Shown: one piece after another, positions 8,562 through 19,706 of the stretch | How positions within the stretch are numbered: the stretch's first letter is position 1 | How the letters are laid out: every line of letters starts with the position of its first letter | Assembly (NCBI RefSeq): GCF_013618475.1 | Contig: NZ_JABJVN010000013.1 | Coordinates: forward strand, 1 to 58,583 | Reading direction: 5' to 3' | DNA: 58,583 nucleotides | Source of the DNA: Saccharibacillus deserti | GTDB taxonomy: Bacteria > Bacillota > Bacilli > Paenibacillales > Paenibacillaceae | Made by a program: the position numbers and the translations under genes | Notes under the pieces: generated by a model | What the model was told of the DNA's origin: nothing | What the model saw: the letters and a program-made list of their open reading frames with translations, nothing else | The model's database searches: none

Positions 8562-8612
8562 CAAAAAAAAAGAAACGGCTCTGCCGCCTTGGACAGGCGG
8601 CATACGTTTCTC
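8562..8612 (-). terminator. Terminator of the S10-spc-alpha superoperon
   Basis: Arms AGAAACG (8571-8577) and CGTTTCT (8605-8611) enclose an inner GCCGCC/GGCGGC stem; on the minus strand the stem ends in nine T residues. A second perfect hairpin (GGCAGGG/CCCTGCC, 8624-8641) lies just upstream, between rplQ and this terminator. Confidence 0.88.
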
Positions 8613-8665
8613 GGAATCCCGCAGGCAGGGTTACCCCTGCCATAAACGGTTTAACCGGCTGCTAA

Positions 8666-9031
8666 CTAGGCGCGGTCAACCAGTTCCAGGTAAACCATAG
8701 GCGCTGCGTCTCCGCGGCGTGGTCCCAGTTTAAGGATACGCGTGTATCCGCCCGGACGGTCCGCGTAGCGCGGTGCCAGATCTGCGAACAGTTTTTGGAT
8801 TGCATCCTGTTCACCGTCGATCGTTTCGCGACGAACGTATGCAGCCACTTGACGGCGTGCATGCAGGTCTCCGCGTTTGGAAAGGGTAATCAGTTTCTCG
8901 GCAACGGAGCGAGCTTCTTTTGCTTTCGCTTCCGTTGTTTCGATGCGCTCGTACAGGAACAGGTCGGTTACCAGGTCGCGAAGCAGTGCTTTACGAGCGC
9001 TGGAGTTACGTCCCAACTTTTGGTATGCCAT
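8666..9031 (-). CDS. rplQ: 50S ribosomal protein L17
   Basis: A 121-aa large-subunit protein near the peptide exit tunnel. The beginning [20 protein letters not shown] and the ending MVYLELVD are characteristic; the length is normal for Bacillales. It starts at the ATG at 9029-9031 behind a GAAGGAGGG-type site. It is the last gene of the alpha operon, 34 bp after rpoA, followed by two hairpins, the second a strong terminator. Confidence 0.97.
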   Translation of the reverse strand: MAYQKLGRNSSARKALLRDLVTDLFLYERIETTEAKAKEARSVAEKLITLSKRGDLHARRQVAAYVRRETIDGEQDAIQKLFADLAPRYADRPGGYTRILKLGPRRGDAAPMVYLELVDRA

Positions 9032-9065
9032 TGTTTTCCCTCCTTCTACATCATGCTCTTCGTTC

Positions 9066-10010
9066 TTAGTCTTCTTGACGAAGACCGAGGCCCAGCTCTT
9101 CGAGCTTCTCTTGAACTTCTTCCAAAGACTTGCGGCCCAGGTTGCGGACTTTCATCATGTCTTCTTCCGATTTCGTGGTCAGCTCTTGTACCGTATTGAT
9201 ACCGGCACGTTTCAGACAGTTGTAAGAGCGTACGGAAAGATCGAGTTCTTCGATCGTCATTTCCAATACCTTCTCTTTTTTGTCTTCTTCTTTTTCGACC
9301 ATGATCTCCGCGTCGCGGGCTTCGTCGGTCAGACCTACGAAGAGCAGCACGTGCTCGGTCAAAATTTTGGCGCCAAGGCTTACTGCTTCTTCTGGACGAA
9401 TGCTGCCATCGGTCCAGACTTCCAAAGTAAGCTTGTCGTAGTTTGTGACTTGTCCGACCCGCGTATTTTCAACCGCGTAGTTCACGCGGGAAATCGGGGT
9501 GTAGATCGAATCGATCGGAATCACACCGATCGGCTGATCGTCACGTTTGTTTTTGACGGATTGAACATATCCGCGGCCGCGGCCTGCGAAGATGCGCACA
9601 TGCAATCTCGATCCCGGTGCCAGAGTGGCGATATGAAGATCCGGATTCAGGATCTCCACATCACTATCGGCGCGGATGTCTCCAGCCGTTACCAGGCCTT
9701 CGCCTTCCGCGTCGATTTCCAGTACCTTTTCTTCATCGGAATGAATCTTCAGCGACAAAGCCTTCAGATTCAGAATGATTTCCGTTACGTCTTCCGTAAC
9801 GCCGGGGATCGTCGAGAACTCGTGCAAAACGCCGTCGATTTGAACCGAATTGACCGCTGCGCCGGGAAGCGACGACAGCAGGATGCGACGAAGCGAGTTT
9901 CCAAGCGTCGTACCGTATCCACGTTCCAGAGGCTCAACGACAAACTTACCGTACGTGCCTCCGTCGTTGATCTCGACGGTCTCGATTTTCGGCTTTTCGA
10001 TTTCTATCAC
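9066..10010 (-). CDS. rpoA: RNA polymerase alpha subunit
   Basis: A 314-aa subunit that dimerises to nucleate RNA polymerase assembly. The N-terminal domain (about 1-230) holds [20 protein letters not shown]; the C-terminal domain (about 250-314) with [19 protein letters not shown] contacts UP elements and activators. The start is a GTG at 10008-10010 with GGAGGGG 7 nt upstream. It sits between rpsK and rplQ as in other Bacillales; no rpsD lies in this operon, as expected for the group. Confidence 0.98.
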   Translation of the reverse strand: MIEIEKPKIETVEINDGGTYGKFVVEPLERGYGTTLGNSLRRILLSSLPGAAVNSVQIDGVLHEFSTIPGVTEDVTEIILNLKALSLKIHSDEEKVLEIDAEGEGLVTAGDIRADSDVEILNPDLHIATLAPGSRLHVRIFAGRGRGYVQSVKNKRDDQPIGVIPIDSIYTPISRVNYAVENTRVGQVTNYDKLTLEVWTDGSIRPEEAVSLGAKILTEHVLLFVGLTDEARDAEIMVEKEEDKKEKVLEMTIEELDLSVRSYNCLKRAGINTVQELTTKSEEDMMKVRNLGRKSLEEVQEKLEELGLGLRQED

Positions 10011-10080
10011 TACAATACCCCTCCTTCAAAACGTCGCTTCCGTGAAACCAAGCATACTGAATGCACAATGCTTATGAATA

Positions 10081-10476
10081 CTATACGCGGCGACGCTTAG
10101 GAGGACGGCATCCGTTGTGAGGAACCGGTGTTACGTCCTTGATCAGGTTGATTTCCAGACCCGTAGCTTGCAGGGAGCGGATAGCCGCTTCCCGGCCTGC
10201 GCCAGGACCTTTAACCATAACTTCAACGGTTTTCAGGCCGTGCTCCATTGCAGCTTTAGCAGCTGTTTCGGCAGCGAGCTGAGCAGCGAATGGAGTCGAT
10301 TTACGGGAACCTCTGAAACCGAGACCGCCGGAGCTTGCCCAGGAGATCGCGTTTCCGTGCGGATCCGTAATCGTGACAATCGTATTGTTAAACGTGGAAC
10401 GAATGTGTGCCACGCCGGATTCGATATTTTTACGGTCGCGACGTTTCGTACGTACGACTTTTTTCGGTTTAGCCAT
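10081..10476 (-). CDS. rpsK: 30S ribosomal protein S11
   Basis: A 131-aa platform protein near the mRNA exit. The stretch [16 protein letters not shown] and the C-terminus [17 protein letters not shown] are typical; the NG in PHNGC is the site where S11 commonly carries isoaspartate. ATG at 10474-10476, 19 bp downstream of rpsM. Alpha operon gene between rpsM and rpoA. Confidence 0.97.
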   Translation of the reverse strand: MAKPKKVVRTKRRDRKNIESGVAHIRSTFNNTIVTITDPHGNAISWASSGGLGFRGSRKSTPFAAQLAAETAAKAAMEHGLKTVEVMVKGPGAGREAAIRSLQATGLEINLIKDVTPVPHNGCRPPKRRRV

Positions 10477-10495
10477 TGTCAGTTATCCCCCTTTC

Positions 10496-10864
10496 TTACT
10501 TCTTCTTGTTCGCTACGGTACGACGAGGGCCTTTACGAGTACGGGCATTCGTCTTCGTACGTTGTCCACGAACGGGCAACCCACGACGATGACGGATACC
10601 GCGGTAAGAACCGATCTCGATCAAACGTTTGATGTTCAGAGAAACTTCGCGGCGAAGATCGCCCTCTACTTTTACATCAGCGTCAATCGCTTCACGCAGC
10701 TTGCCTACCTCATCCTCAGTCAGATCGCGAACACGAGTCTCGGAGCTGATTCCTGTTTGGCTCAGGAGTTTTTGGGAAGTCGTTCTACCGATTCCAAAAA
10801 TATAAGTCAAGGCGATCTCAACGCGTTTGTCACGTGGTAAATCCACACCAGCAATACGAGCCAT
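10496..10864 (-). CDS. rpsM: 30S ribosomal protein S13
   Basis: A 122-aa protein of the 30S head that bridges to the 50S subunit and touches tRNA with its basic tail (RRTVANKKK). The helix-two-turn-helix region [17 protein letters not shown] and the [15 protein letters not shown] motif are present. ATG at 10862-10864; 21 bp downstream of rpmJ. Confidence 0.97.
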   Translation of the reverse strand: MARIAGVDLPRDKRVEIALTYIFGIGRTTSQKLLSQTGISSETRVRDLTEDEVGKLREAIDADVKVEGDLRREVSLNIKRLIEIGSYRGIRHRRGLPVRGQRTKTNARTRKGPRRTVANKKK

Positions 10865-10885
10865 TACGCTACACCCCCTTCTAAT

Positions 10886-11107
<222 letters not shown>

Positions 11108-11323
11108 TTATTTACGGTAAGTGATACGGCCGCGAGTCAGATCGTAAGGCGATAACTGTACGACCACTTTATCTCCCGTCAGAATACGGATAAAGTGCAT
11201 GCGCAGCTTTCCGGAAACGTGAGCGAGAATTTGATGACCGTTCTCGAGTTCCACCTTGAACATCGCATTCGGCAGTGGTTCGATAACCACGCCTTCGATT
11301 TCAATGACATCTTCCTTGGCCAT
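11108..11323 (-). CDS. infA: Translation initiation factor IF-1
   Basis: A 71-aa OB-fold protein that binds the ribosomal A site during initiation ([40 protein letters not shown]). The second ATG (11321-11323) is chosen over one at 11327-11329: AAGGAG lies 7 nt upstream of it and all homologs start MAKED. The gene begins 2 bp after the stop of the KOW-domain gene, so translation is likely coupled. Confidence 0.97.
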   Translation of the reverse strand: MAKEDVIEIEGVVIEPLPNAMFKVELENGHQILAHVSGKLRMHFIRILTGDKVVVQLSPYDLTRGRITYRK

Positions 11324-11325
11324 AA

Positions 11326-11643
11326 TCATTCTCCTTTCTGCTTAACATTGTGTGCGTCGGATTCCAGAAATACGTTAACTGCATGACGCAGCTTCGCATT
11401 CGTAACCCTGCCGCTCTCCTGCAAACTGTTTACGACTTCGCTGCTGATCGTGGCCTGGGGCTCGAGATGAAGCCGGTTTTTTTTCTTCGGGCGGTCAAAC
11501 TTGCGTTTGTATCCGTCCGCAATCCAAATCCCTTGTTCTTCGTCCAGCCTTACAACCACCGCCGCCTGCCCCGCATCGCGGCCTTTCCGGATCTTCACGA
11601 GTTGACCGATCTGCAGGGGATGTTCCTTTTTCAAGTTTATCAC
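11326..11643 (-). CDS. KOW-domain RNA-binding protein (ribosomal L14e-like)
   Basis: A 105-aa protein with an N-terminal KOW motif ([21 protein letters not shown], read in two parts) and a basic middle ([18 protein letters not shown]). Proteins of this type sit between map and infA in Bacillales (B. subtilis ybzG) and are annotated as KOW/L14e-like RNA-binding proteins; the role is not settled. The frame begins with GTG at 11641-11643, one base from the map stop, without a clear ribosome-binding site. A TTG at 11632-11634 preceded by AGGTGAT is an alternative start giving 102 aa. Confidence 0.85.
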   Translation of the reverse strand: MINLKKEHPLQIGQLVKIRKGRDAGQAAVVVRLDEEQGIWIADGYKRKFDRPKKKNRLHLEPQATISSEVVNSLQESGRVTNAKLRHAVNVFLESDAHNVKQKGE

Positions 11644-12396
11644 CTACGCGCTCAATTTTGTGAAAATTTCCAATCCGTTCGAGGTGACCGCCACCGTATG
11701 CTCGAAATGAGCACACAGCGAGCCGTCGACCGTCACGACTGTCCATTGATCCTCGAGCGTCCGAACTTGTCTTCCGCCGAGGTTGACCATCGGTTCGATA
11801 GCCAGCACCATACCGGGTTTCAGTTGGGGACCGCGACCTTCGATGCCGTAGTTCGGTATATTCGGTTCTTCATGCAGGTTCCGGCCGATGCCGTGACCCG
11901 AGAATTCGCGAACAACCGACATTCCGGATGCTTCGATGTATCGCTGAATCGCATGCGAAATGGTAAACAGACGCACATCCGGCTTAATAAGCGCCAGTCC
12001 TGCGTACAGGGAGCCTTCCGTAACGTCCAGCAGCCGCTGGGCTTGATCGGAAATTCGCCCTACCGGGTAGGTCCAGGCGGAATCGCCGTGATAACCGCGG
12101 TACTGCGCGCCGATATCGAGGGTGACGATATCGCCTTCCCGAAGCTTGCGCTCGCTGGGGAATCCGTGAACCAGCTGGTCGTTGACCGACGCACATATGC
12201 TGGCCGGAAAACCATTATAGCCCTTGAAAGACGGCACCGCATCCTGGCTGCGGATGGTTGTGTCGGCCAGCGCATCAAGTTCGGCCGTCGTAACGCCCGG
12301 CTTGATCGCTTTTGCCAACACACGGTGAGTCTCAGCCACAATCCGTCCCGCTTCTCTCATAAAGCCGAGCTCCGTTTCGGACTTGCAAATGATCAT
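11644..12396 (-). CDS. map: Methionine aminopeptidase, type I
   Basis: A 250-aa dinuclear-metal peptidase that removes the initiator Met from nascent chains. Metal ligands are visible: the two Asp residues in [18 protein letters not shown] (about 97 and 108), His in FSGHGIG (about 171), Glu in AIEPM (about 204) and Glu in HFEHTVAV (about 235). It lies 5 bp downstream of adk. ATG at 12394-12396. Part of the secY-adk-map segment of the spc operon. Confidence 0.97.
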   Translation of the reverse strand: MIICKSETELGFMREAGRIVAETHRVLAKAIKPGVTTAELDALADTTIRSQDAVPSFKGYNGFPASICASVNDQLVHGFPSERKLREGDIVTLDIGAQYRGYHGDSAWTYPVGRISDQAQRLLDVTEGSLYAGLALIKPDVRLFTISHAIQRYIEASGMSVVREFSGHGIGRNLHEEPNIPNYGIEGRGPQLKPGMVLAIEPMVNLGGRQVRTLEDQWTVVTVDGSLCAHFEHTVAVTSNGLEIFTKLSA

Positions 12397-12401
12397 TACA
12401 G

Positions 12402-13067
<666 letters not shown>

Positions 13068-13135
13068 TTACCCATGCCTAACCGCACAAAAGGCGCCGGG
13101 CGAGCGCATGGAGTCGGACCCGTCCGGAACCTGAG

Positions 13136-14434
13136 CTATTTATTGATAAAACCTTTATAATGCCGTTTAATCAGTTGGCTTTCGATCGTTTTCATCGTAT
13201 CCAGCGCAACCCCGACAACGATCAGCAGCGAAGTGCCGCCGATTTGAACCGATTGGGGAAGACCGGAGAGCGAACCGAACGCGATCGGCAGCAGAGAAAT
13301 GACTGTGAGGAATACCGCACCGGTAACGGTGAGACGCGACATCACGCGAGTGATGTACTTCTCGGTTGCTTTACCCGGGCGAACCCCAGGGATATATCCG
13401 CCGTTTTTCTTCATGTTCTCCGCCATCTGCTGCGGATTGATCTGCACGAAGGTGTAGAAGAACGTGAAGCCGATGATCATGACCGCATAGAGGACCATGC
13501 CAAGCGGCTGACTGTAGTTCAGGTTTGCTTGCACCCACTCTGCCCAGGCATAGCCTGCCCAGAAGTTTGCAAGGATAACCGGGAACTGCAGCAGGGATAC
13601 GGCGAAGATGACCGGAATGACACCCGCAGCGTTAACTTTCAACGGAATGTGAGTGTTTTGACCGCCGTACATTTTATTGCCGACTACCCGCTTCGCATAT
13701 TGGACCGGAACTTTCCGGATCCCCTGCTGAATAAAGATAACACCGACAATGATCAGGATCAAGACGAGAGCGATAATCACGGTTTTCATTACGTTAAGGA
13801 ACGTTTGACCGTCCACAATGAAATCGGATTGAGCCGTTGTCGAGATGTAACCTGGAATGTTTGCGACAATCCCGGCAAAAATGAGAATCGAAATCCCGTT
13901 GCCAATGCCCTTTTCCGTGATCTGTTCACCCATCCACATCAGGAGGGATGTACCCGCAGTCAGGACAATCGCAATCAGAATATAATCGACGGTCGTAGCA
14001 TTCGGAATCATTTCCGCATTATAAATGCGGTTGAAGCCGATTGCTGTGGCGAACGCCTGAACCAAACCCAGAACTATGGTGCCGTATCGAGTAATCTGCG
14101 CTAGCTTTTTCTTCCCGTGTTCACCTTGTTTAGACCACTCGGTGAATTTCGGAATGACATCCATCGACAGCAGCTGTACGATGATCGATGCCGTAACGTA
14201 CGGGTAGATGCTGAGCGCAAAGATCGAGAACTGCATGAGCGCCCCTCCGGAGAAGGTGTTAAGCAGTCCCATCAACTGGCTGCCGGCTTCGTTAGCCGAC
14301 TGAAGCACGTCCGTGTTTACTCCCGGAACCGGGATGAACGTACCGATACGGTAGATCACCAGAACCATCAGCGTAAACAGGAGACGTTTACGGAGGTCGT
14401 CGACCCGCCATATATTCTTCAGGGTGTTGAACAT
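13136..14434 (-). CDS. secY: Protein translocase subunit SecY
   Basis: A 432-aa membrane channel with ten predicted transmembrane segments forming, with SecE, the Sec translocon. Typical pieces are the N-terminal ...DLRKRLLFTLMVLVIYRIGT, the plug region near residues 60-70, and the cytosolic loop with PGVRPGKATEKYI (about 345-357). The ATG (14432-14434) overlaps the rplO stop by one base (TAATG), implying translational coupling. SecE is encoded at 40650. Confidence 0.98.
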   Translation of the reverse strand: MFNTLKNIWRVDDLRKRLLFTLMVLVIYRIGTFIPVPGVNTDVLQSANEAGSQLMGLLNTFSGGALMQFSIFALSIYPYVTASIIVQLLSMDVIPKFTEWSKQGEHGKKKLAQITRYGTIVLGLVQAFATAIGFNRIYNAEMIPNATTVDYILIAIVLTAGTSLLMWMGEQITEKGIGNGISILIFAGIVANIPGYISTTAQSDFIVDGQTFLNVMKTVIIALVLILIIVGVIFIQQGIRKVPVQYAKRVVGNKMYGGQNTHIPLKVNAAGVIPVIFAVSLLQFPVILANFWAGYAWAEWVQANLNYSQPLGMVLYAVMIIGFTFFYTFVQINPQQMAENMKKNGGYIPGVRPGKATEKYITRVMSRLTVTGAVFLTVISLLPIAFGSLSGLPQSVQIGGTSLLIVVGVALDTMKTIESQLIKRHYKGFINK

Positions 14435-14874
14435 TAGATCACCTCGGTTTTACCGCCGGCAGCCTCGATTTTCTCCACCGCAGATTGAGAGAACTTGTTT
14501 GCTTTGACAGTCAACTTCACCGTCACATCGCCATTGCCGAGGATCTTGATACCGCTCTTGGTATCTTTAACGATACCTTGTTCCTTCAGCAGCTCAGGAG
14601 TGACTTCGGTATTTTCTGCAAAGTTGTTCAGTTCTTCGATGTTCACGATGGCATATTCTTTACGGGTCGGATTAACAAATCCGCGTTTCGGCAAACGACG
14701 ATACAGTGGGTTCTGACCGCCTTCGAAACCTGGACGAACACCACCGCCGGAACGGGAGTTTTGGCCTTTGTGACCGCGTCCGGCTGTTTTACCCGTACCG
14801 CTACTCGTACCGCGACCGATGCGTTTCCGCTCTTTTGTGGAACCTGGAGCAGGAGAAAGCTCATGTAACTTCAT
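14434..14874 (-). CDS. rplO: 50S ribosomal protein L15
   Basis: A 146-aa large-subunit protein with the glycine/arginine-rich N-terminal tail ([19 protein letters not shown]) that threads into 23S rRNA. The ATG at 14872-14874 is preferred; upstream GTG at 14884-14886 overlaps the AAGGAGG site. Located between rpmD and secY as in all Bacillales. Confidence 0.97.
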   Translation of the reverse strand: MKLHELSPAPGSTKERKRIGRGTSSGTGKTAGRGHKGQNSRSGGGVRPGFEGGQNPLYRRLPKRGFVNPTRKEYAIVNIEELNNFAENTEVTPELLKEQGIVKDTKSGIKILGNGDVTVKLTVKANKFSQSAVEKIEAAGGKTEVI

Positions 14875-14931
14875 CGTTCGTTGCACCTCCTTGATTCATT
14901 CTATTGATTCGCTCCTTGCGGAGCGATGGAA

Positions 14932-15117
14932 TTAAGCTTCGATTTCTTTTACGGAAACCAAGTGCTTGACTTGGTTAACCATACCACGCATCGCGGCGTT
15001 GTCGTTTTGAACGACGACTTGATGCATTTTACGCAGTCCCAGCGTGTTAACGGTCGCGCGTTGGTTTTTCGGACGTCCGATCAGGCTGCGTACGAGGGTA
15101 ATTTCCAATTTAGCCAT
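14932..15117 (-). CDS. rpmD: 50S ribosomal protein L30
   Basis: A 61-aa protein, short bacterial form: [20 protein letters not shown] followed by [15 protein letters not shown] at 15115-15117, 13 bp after rpsE, with AAGGAGGGAAC upstream. The 57 bp before rplO hold only the next ribosome-binding site. Confidence 0.96.
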   Translation of the reverse strand: MAKLEITLVRSLIGRPKNQRATVNTLGLRKMHQVVVQNDNAAMRGMVNQVKHLVSVKEIEA

Positions 15118-15130
15118 TGTTGTTCCCTCC

Positions 15131-15631
15131 TTAGCCTCTCAGTTCTTCGACGGATTTTCCGCGAAGCTTTGCCACATCTTCGGCACGCTTCAAACGGGAC
15201 AATCCTTCCAAAGTCGCGTTGACCATGTTCATGGAGTTCGAAGAACCCAGGGATTTTGTCAAGATGTCGCCTACGCCTGCCAGTTCCAGTACTGCACGTA
15301 CAGGACCGCCAGCGATGACGCCGGTACCTTCGGATGCTGGTTTCAGCAGTACGCTGCCCGCTCCGAATTTACCTGTGACCAGGTGAGTAATTGTTGTTCC
15401 GACGAGAGGAACGTGAATCAGGTTTTTCTTGGCATCTTCGATACCTTTACGGATCGCATCCGGAACTTCTCCGGCTTTGCCAATTCCTGCTCCAACGTTG
15501 CCTTGGCCGTCGCCTACGACAACCAGTGCACTAAAGCTGAAACGGCGACCGCCCTTTACAACTTTAGCAACGCGGTTGATGTGTACAACGCGTTCCGTCA
15601 GTTCTCCTACAGTGCTCATATCTACACGCAA
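15131..15631 (-). CDS. rpsE: 30S ribosomal protein S5
   Basis: A 166-aa protein important for decoding fidelity. The loop [20 protein letters not shown], where spectinomycin-resistance changes occur in other species, looks wild type. The start is a TTG (15629-15631): AGGAGG lies 8 nt upstream of it, but 20 nt from the next in-frame ATG (codon 5). The product begins [11 protein letters not shown], matching the N-terminal length of Bacillus S5. Confidence 0.96.
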   Translation of the reverse strand: MRVDMSTVGELTERVVHINRVAKVVKGGRRFSFSALVVVGDGQGNVGAGIGKAGEVPDAIRKGIEDAKKNLIHVPLVGTTITHLVTGKFGAGSVLLKPASEGTGVIAGGPVRAVLELAGVGDILTKSLGSSNSMNMVNATLEGLSRLKRAEDVAKLRGKSVEELRG

Positions 15632-15654
15632 GTGGTTAACCTCCTTTTTTCGTT

Positions 15655-16023
15655 TTAGAATTCCAGTCCGGCTTCGCGGGCTGCGTCGGCCAGTGCTTGA
15701 ATCCGTCCATGGTAGAGGTATCCTCCGCGGTCGAAGACGACAACGGCATGACCTTTTTCCTTGGCACGGTTTGCAACCAGTGTGCCAACCTTAGCAGCAG
15801 CTTCAACGTTGCCGCCGTTTGTGATTTCGCTCTTCAGCTCTTTGTCCATAGTCGATGCAGAAACGATGGTTACACCGTTCACGTCGTCGATCAGTTGGGC
15901 ATAGATGTGTTTTTCCGAACGGTATACGTTCAGACGAGGGCGCTCAACCGTACCTTGAATTTTCTTGCGTACACGCAAGTGTCTTTTCAAGCGAGCTTTA
16001 TTTTTATCACCTTTGGTAATCAT
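15655..16023 (-). CDS. rplR: 50S ribosomal protein L18
   Basis: A 122-aa 5S-rRNA-binding protein ([60 protein letters not shown]). The ATG at 16021-16023 follows GGAG by about 11 nt; an upstream GTG at 16033-16035 abuts the ribosome-binding site and is unlikely. It lies 80 bp after rplF. Confidence 0.96.
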   Translation of the reverse strand: MITKGDKNKARLKRHLRVRKKIQGTVERPRLNVYRSEKHIYAQLIDDVNGVTIVSASTMDKELKSEITNGGNVEAAAKVGTLVANRAKEKGHAVVVFDRGGYLYHGRIQALADAAREAGLEF

Positions 16024-16103
16024 GAGTACTTTCACTCCTTCCCGATCTGCTTATTTAAGCAGCTTCACATGAACAAGCTAAGGGTATTTCGAAAGGCGTC
16101 GGC

Positions 16104-16646
16104 TTATTTCTTCTTGCCGGCTTTACCTTCTTTACGGATGATGCGTTCGCCTTCGTACTTGATACCTTTGCCTTTATACGGCTCAGGCTCACGTACTTTA
16201 CGGATTTGAGCAGCATAAGCGCCTACGCGCTCTTTGTCAATTCCGCGAACGATGATTTTCGTGTTCGAAGGAACTTCGAACTCGATTCCCGATTCCGGCG
16301 TGATTTCAACCGGGTGGGAGTAGCCTACGTTCAGGACGATCTTCTCTCCGGACTTGCTGGCACGGTATCCGACCCCGACCAGTTCAAGCGACTTGGAGAA
16401 TCCTTCCGTTACACCACTTACCATGTTGCTGACAACGCTGCGGGTCGTTCCGTGAAGGGAACGGTGCTCTTTGTTGTCGGAAGGACGTTCTACCGTAATT
16501 GTGTTGGCTTCCACCGTTACTTTCATATCTCTATGAAGTTCACGAGTGAGAGTACCTTTAGGACCTTTGACCGTAATCGCCGTGTTGTTCAGCGTTACTT
16601 CAACGCCGCCCGGTACTTCGATTGGTTTGCGACCAATACGCGACAT
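16104..16646 (-). CDS. rplF: 50S ribosomal protein L6
   Basis: A 180-aa protein of two repeated RNA-binding folds near the factor-binding site. [17 protein letters not shown] at the start and [17 protein letters not shown] near the C-terminus are diagnostic. ATG at 16644-16646 with AAGGAGGTG upstream. Normal length; position between rpsH and rplR in the spc segment. Confidence 0.97.
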   Translation of the reverse strand: MSRIGRKPIEVPGGVEVTLNNTAITVKGPKGTLTRELHRDMKVTVEANTITVERPSDNKEHRSLHGTTRSVVSNMVSGVTEGFSKSLELVGVGYRASKSGEKIVLNVGYSHPVEITPESGIEFEVPSNTKIIVRGIDKERVGAYAAQIRKVREPEPYKGKGIKYEGERIIRKEGKAGKKK

Positions 16647-16677
16647 ATGTGTTGCACCTCCTTGTGTTCTGACGTAA

Positions 16678-17076
16678 TTACCAAACGTAGCAGATTACTT
16701 CGCCGCCAGCTTTCGCTTGACGAGCTTCTTTGTCGGTCATAACTCCCTTAGATGTGGAGATAATCGCGATACCCAGGCCGCCCAGTACGCGAGGAACTTC
16801 GTTGCTCTTCGTGTACACGCGCAGACCAGGCTTACTGATTCTTTTCAGACCAGTAATGACGCGTTCGTTGTTTTGACCGTATTTCAGGAAAATACGAATC
16901 ATGCCTTGTTTGTTATCCTGTACGAATTCCGCGTCGCGGATAAAACCTTCGCGTTTGAGGATCTCGGCAATTTGCTTTTTCATCGCGGAAGCCGGCATTT
17001 CGACTTTCTCGTGACGTACCACGTTCGCATTGCGAATGCGTGTCAGCATATCTGCAATCGGATCGGACATAGTCAT
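16678..17076 (-). CDS. rpsH: 30S ribosomal protein S8
   Basis: A 132-aa central-domain 16S rRNA-binding protein ([21 protein letters not shown]-terminal [20 protein letters not shown]). The first ATG (17074-17076) is kept because AGGAGG is 10 nt away and B. subtilis S8 has the same two-residue extension; the ATG two codons later is an alternative. Confidence 0.97.
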   Translation of the reverse strand: MTMSDPIADMLTRIRNANVVRHEKVEMPASAMKKQIAEILKREGFIRDAEFVQDNKQGMIRIFLKYGQNNERVITGLKRISKPGLRVYTKSNEVPRVLGGLGIAIISTSKGVMTDKEARQAKAGGEVICYVW

Positions 17077-17109
17077 AATATGTGAACCTCCTTCCTTGTT
17101 ATGCGGTAA

Positions 17110-17295
17110 TTACCAGCTTGCTTTTTTAACGCCAGGAATCTGGCCTTTATGAGCCAATTCGCGGAAGCAAATACGGCAGATCTTGAACTTTTGTAACACC
17201 GAGTGTGGACGACCGCAACGTTCGCAGCGCGTGTAAGCACGCACTTTGAATTTAGGTGTACGTTGCTGTTTAACTTTCATCGAAGTTTTTGCCAC
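17110..17295 (-). CDS. rpsN: 30S ribosomal protein S14, type Z (zinc-binding)
   Basis: A 61-aa short form of S14 with the zinc ribbon C24-x2-C27 ... C40-x2-C43 ([20 protein letters not shown]). The start is a GTG at 17293-17295, giving [17 protein letters not shown] lies 12 nt upstream. The frame remains open upstream for 17 codons, but those are not S14-like. This zinc form is the housekeeping S14 of Bacillales; no zinc-free paralogue is present in the window. Confidence 0.96.
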   Translation of the reverse strand: MAKTSMKVKQQRTPKFKVRAYTRCERCGRPHSVLQKFKICRICFRELAHKGQIPGVKKASW

Positions 17296-17367
17296 TTTAG
17301 CCTGACACCTCCTGGATAGTTTCGGAAGAACAGGGTCATGGATCATGGCCCTAGATACTGGCCGATA

Positions 17368-17910
17368 TTATTTTGCGAAAGGCATTCCGAGACCTGCGAG
17401 CAGCTCGCGGCCTTCTTCGTCCGTTTTCGCCGTAGTTACGATGACGATATCCATACCGCGGACTTTGTCCACTTGATCGTATTGGATTTCAGGGAAAATC
17501 AACTGTTCTTTCAGACCCAGTGTGTAGTTACCGCGGCCGTCGAAGGCTTTGTTGGATACACCTTGGAAGTCACGTACGCGTGGAAGCGCAACGTTGAACA
17601 ATTTGTCGAGGAACTGGTACATGCGCTCGCCGCGCAGTGTAACTTTTGTTCCGATCGGCATATCTTCACGCAGTTTGAAACCTGCGATCGATTTTTTGGC
17701 ACGAGTGATTACAGGCTTTTGACCTGCGATCTGCTCAAGTTCAGCTACGGCAGTGTCAAGGATCTTGGAGTTGGATACGGCCTCGCCGACACCCATGTTG
17801 ATGACAACTTTCTCCAGCTTAGGAACCTGCATTACCGTTGTGTAGTTGAACTTCTGCATGAGAGCAGGAGTGCTTTCGTTCAAATAACGTTCTTTCAGTC
17901 TTGTTACCAT
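17368..17910 (-). CDS. rplE: 50S ribosomal protein L5
   Basis: A 180-aa protein that binds 5S rRNA and forms a bridge to the 30S head. Typical parts: [59 protein letters not shown] at 17908-17910 with AAGGAGGTTC upstream; 32 bp after rplX. Confidence 0.97.
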   Translation of the reverse strand: MVTRLKERYLNESTPALMQKFNYTTVMQVPKLEKVVINMGVGEAVSNSKILDTAVAELEQIAGQKPVITRAKKSIAGFKLREDMPIGTKVTLRGERMYQFLDKLFNVALPRVRDFQGVSNKAFDGRGNYTLGLKEQLIFPEIQYDQVDKVRGMDIVIVTTAKTDEEGRELLAGLGMPFAK

Positions 17911-17942
17911 GAAAGATGAACCTCCTTTCCATAAAAATGATA

Positions 17943-18299
17943 TTATTCGATGATTTCTCCGGACCGTTTCGCAACGCGCACTTTTTTACCGTTATCCAGT
18001 GTCTTGTAACCTACGCGGGTTACTTTGCCACCGTCTTTAGGATCAACGTGCATCACGTTCGATACGTGGATCGAAGCTTCTTGTTCCACGATTCCGCCTT
18101 GCGGGTTCGTTTGGCTTGGCTTCTGGTGTTTCTTCACCATGTTCACGCCTTCGACCAACACGCGGTTTTCACGAGGATAAGCGGCGATTACACGCGCTTT
18201 TTTGCCTTTGTCTTTACCGCTGATCACGATAACGACATCGTCTTTTTTCACGTGAAGTTTGTTGTTATGGGATTCCAGAACTTTTTTAACTCTTGCCAT
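17943..18299 (-). CDS. rplX: 50S ribosomal protein L24
   Basis: A 118-aa assembly-initiator protein with a KOW motif ([17 protein letters not shown], about residues 21-37). The ATG at 18297-18299 follows GGAGG by 8 nt; a GTG nine bases upstream is too close to that site. Slightly longer than the B. subtilis protein because of an extended middle ([20 protein letters not shown] is standard). Confidence 0.97.
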   Translation of the reverse strand: MARVKKVLESHNNKLHVKKDDVVIVISGKDKGKKARVIAAYPRENRVLVEGVNMVKKHQKPSQTNPQGGIVEQEASIHVSNVMHVDPKDGGKVTRVGYKTLDNGKKVRVAKRSGEIIE

Positions 18300-18357
18300 C
18301 AGGTACACCTCCTATGACTTACCGGCCGGCAGGCCGCTAAGAAAATCGTGCATTATA

Positions 18358-18726
18358 TTAGATAACTTCCGGGGCCAAGGAAACGATTTTCATGAAGTCC
18401 TTGTCACGAAGTTCACGGGCTACTGGTCCGAAGATACGCGTGCCGCGCGGGCCGCGATCGTCTTTTACCACAACTGCTGCGTTTTCGTCGAATGCGATGT
18501 ACGATCCGTCTTTACGACGTACCGAACGCTTCGTGCGAACAACTACCGCTTTAACTACGTCGCCTTTTTTGACAACGCCTCCTGGTGTTGCTTGTTTTAC
18601 CGAGCAAACGATCAGGTCGCCGATGTTAGCCGTACGACGTCCCGTACCGCCGAGGACGCGGATACACATCAGTTCCTTCGCACCGGAGTTATCGGCTACA
18701 GCCAAACGTGTAAATGGTTGAATCAT
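18358..18726 (-). CDS. rplN: 50S ribosomal protein L14
   Basis: A 122-aa highly conserved subunit-interface protein ([42 protein letters not shown] at the end). ATG at 18724-18726 with AAAGGAGGAAAT upstream; 58 bp before rplX. Also the known docking site of the silencing factor RsfS in other bacteria. Confidence 0.97.
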   Translation of the reverse strand: MIQPFTRLAVADNSGAKELMCIRVLGGTGRRTANIGDLIVCSVKQATPGGVVKKGDVVKAVVVRTKRSVRRKDGSYIAFDENAAVVVKDDRGPRGTRIFGPVARELRDKDFMKIVSLAPEVI

Positions 18727-18761
18727 TTATATTTCCTCCTTTCGGACGAGCTTATCGTTCA

Positions 18762-19028
18762 TTAGATGATGATTGCTTTTTCAGTGATTGCAGCCAGTCT
18801 CCAGCGCTTGTCTTTCGACAACGGACGCGTTTCAACGATTCTTACCGTATCGCCGATTTTAGCTTCGTTGTTCTCATCATGCGCTTTGAACTTCTTAGTC
18901 GATTTGATACGTTTATGATAGAGTTCGTGTTTTTTGTAAGTTTCTACAACAACGACGATCGTCTTGTCCATTTTGTCGCTTACGACTTTACCCACCAACA
19001 CTTTACGCGAGTTGCGTTGTTCGGTCAT
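18762..19028 (-). CDS. rpsQ: 30S ribosomal protein S17
   Basis: An 88-aa OB-fold protein binding 16S rRNA early in assembly ([40 protein letters not shown]). ATG at 19026-19028 preceded by GGAAGGAGG; 51 bp after rpmC. Confidence 0.97.
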   Translation of the reverse strand: MTEQRNSRKVLVGKVVSDKMDKTIVVVVETYKKHELYHKRIKSTKKFKAHDENNEAKIGDTVRIVETRPLSKDKRWRLAAITEKAIII

Positions 19029-19079
19029 GGTTAGCCTCCTTCCTGAATAACGGGTCTATACCCGGAGGGTTAAAAAGAA

Positions 19080-19280
19080 TTACGAAGTGATCCCGAGTTC
19101 TCTTTGACGCAGAACCGTTTTGGCACGAGCGATTTCCTTGCGGACAACGCTGATGCGAGTCGGGTTATCGAGCTGACCGGTAGCGAGCTGAAAGCGCAGA
19201 TTAAAGAGTTCTTCTTTAAATCCGGAGACCTTCTGTTCGATTTCGGCAGTAGTCAGGTCACGCAGTTCCTTAGCCTTCAT
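19080..19280 (-). CDS. rpmC: 50S ribosomal protein L29
   Basis: A 66-aa helical hairpin protein at the tunnel exit ([52 protein letters not shown]). The ATG at 19278-19280 lies inside the last codons of rplP, overlapping it by 11 bp, with only a GGTGGTG-type site; translation is probably coupled to rplP. Confidence 0.96.
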   Translation of the reverse strand: MKAKELRDLTTAEIEQKVSGFKEELFNLRFQLATGQLDNPTRISVVRKEIARAKTVLRQRELGITS

Positions 19281-19704
19281 TTGCTTCACCACCCACTTCT
19301 TCACGTTTCACAAACTTGGTTTTGACAGGCAGTTTGTGAGAAGCAAGACGCATCGCTTCACGAGCGATTTCTTCGGATACGCCAGCAAGTTCGAACATGA
19401 TCTTGCCCGGTTTTACAACCGCTACCCATTTCTCAACGTTACCTTTACCGCTACCCATCCGAACCTCGAGAGGCTTTTGAGTAATCGGCTTGTCAGGGAA
19501 AATCTTAATCCAGACTTTACCGCCCCGTTTGATGTAACGGGTCATGGCGATACGAGCAGCTTCGATCTGACGGTTCGTGATCCAAGAAGGTTCAGTCGCC
19601 TGCAGGCCGAATTCGCCGAAGTTCAATTCAGTACCGCCTTTAGCACGCCCGGCCAGACTGCCGCGTTGCTGTTTACGGTGTTTTACACGTTTAGGTACCA
19701 ACAT
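19270..19704 (-). CDS. rplP: 50S ribosomal protein L16
   Basis: A 144-aa protein near the A-site tRNA elbow. [34 protein letters not shown] and [20 protein letters not shown] are diagnostic. ATG at 19702-19704, two bases after the rpsC stop. The C-terminal tail [10 protein letters not shown] overlaps rpmC. Confidence 0.97.
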   Translation of the reverse strand: MLVPKRVKHRKQQRGSLAGRAKGGTELNFGEFGLQATEPSWITNRQIEAARIAMTRYIKRGGKVWIKIFPDKPITQKPLEVRMGSGKGNVEKWVAVVKPGKIMFELAGVSEEIAREAMRLASHKLPVKTKFVKREEVGGEANEG

Positions 19705-19706
19705 GA

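Noticed and set aside
17296..17346. N-terminal extension of S14
   Set aside because: The open frame upstream of the GTG at 17295 crosses the AGGAGG site and is not similar to S14.
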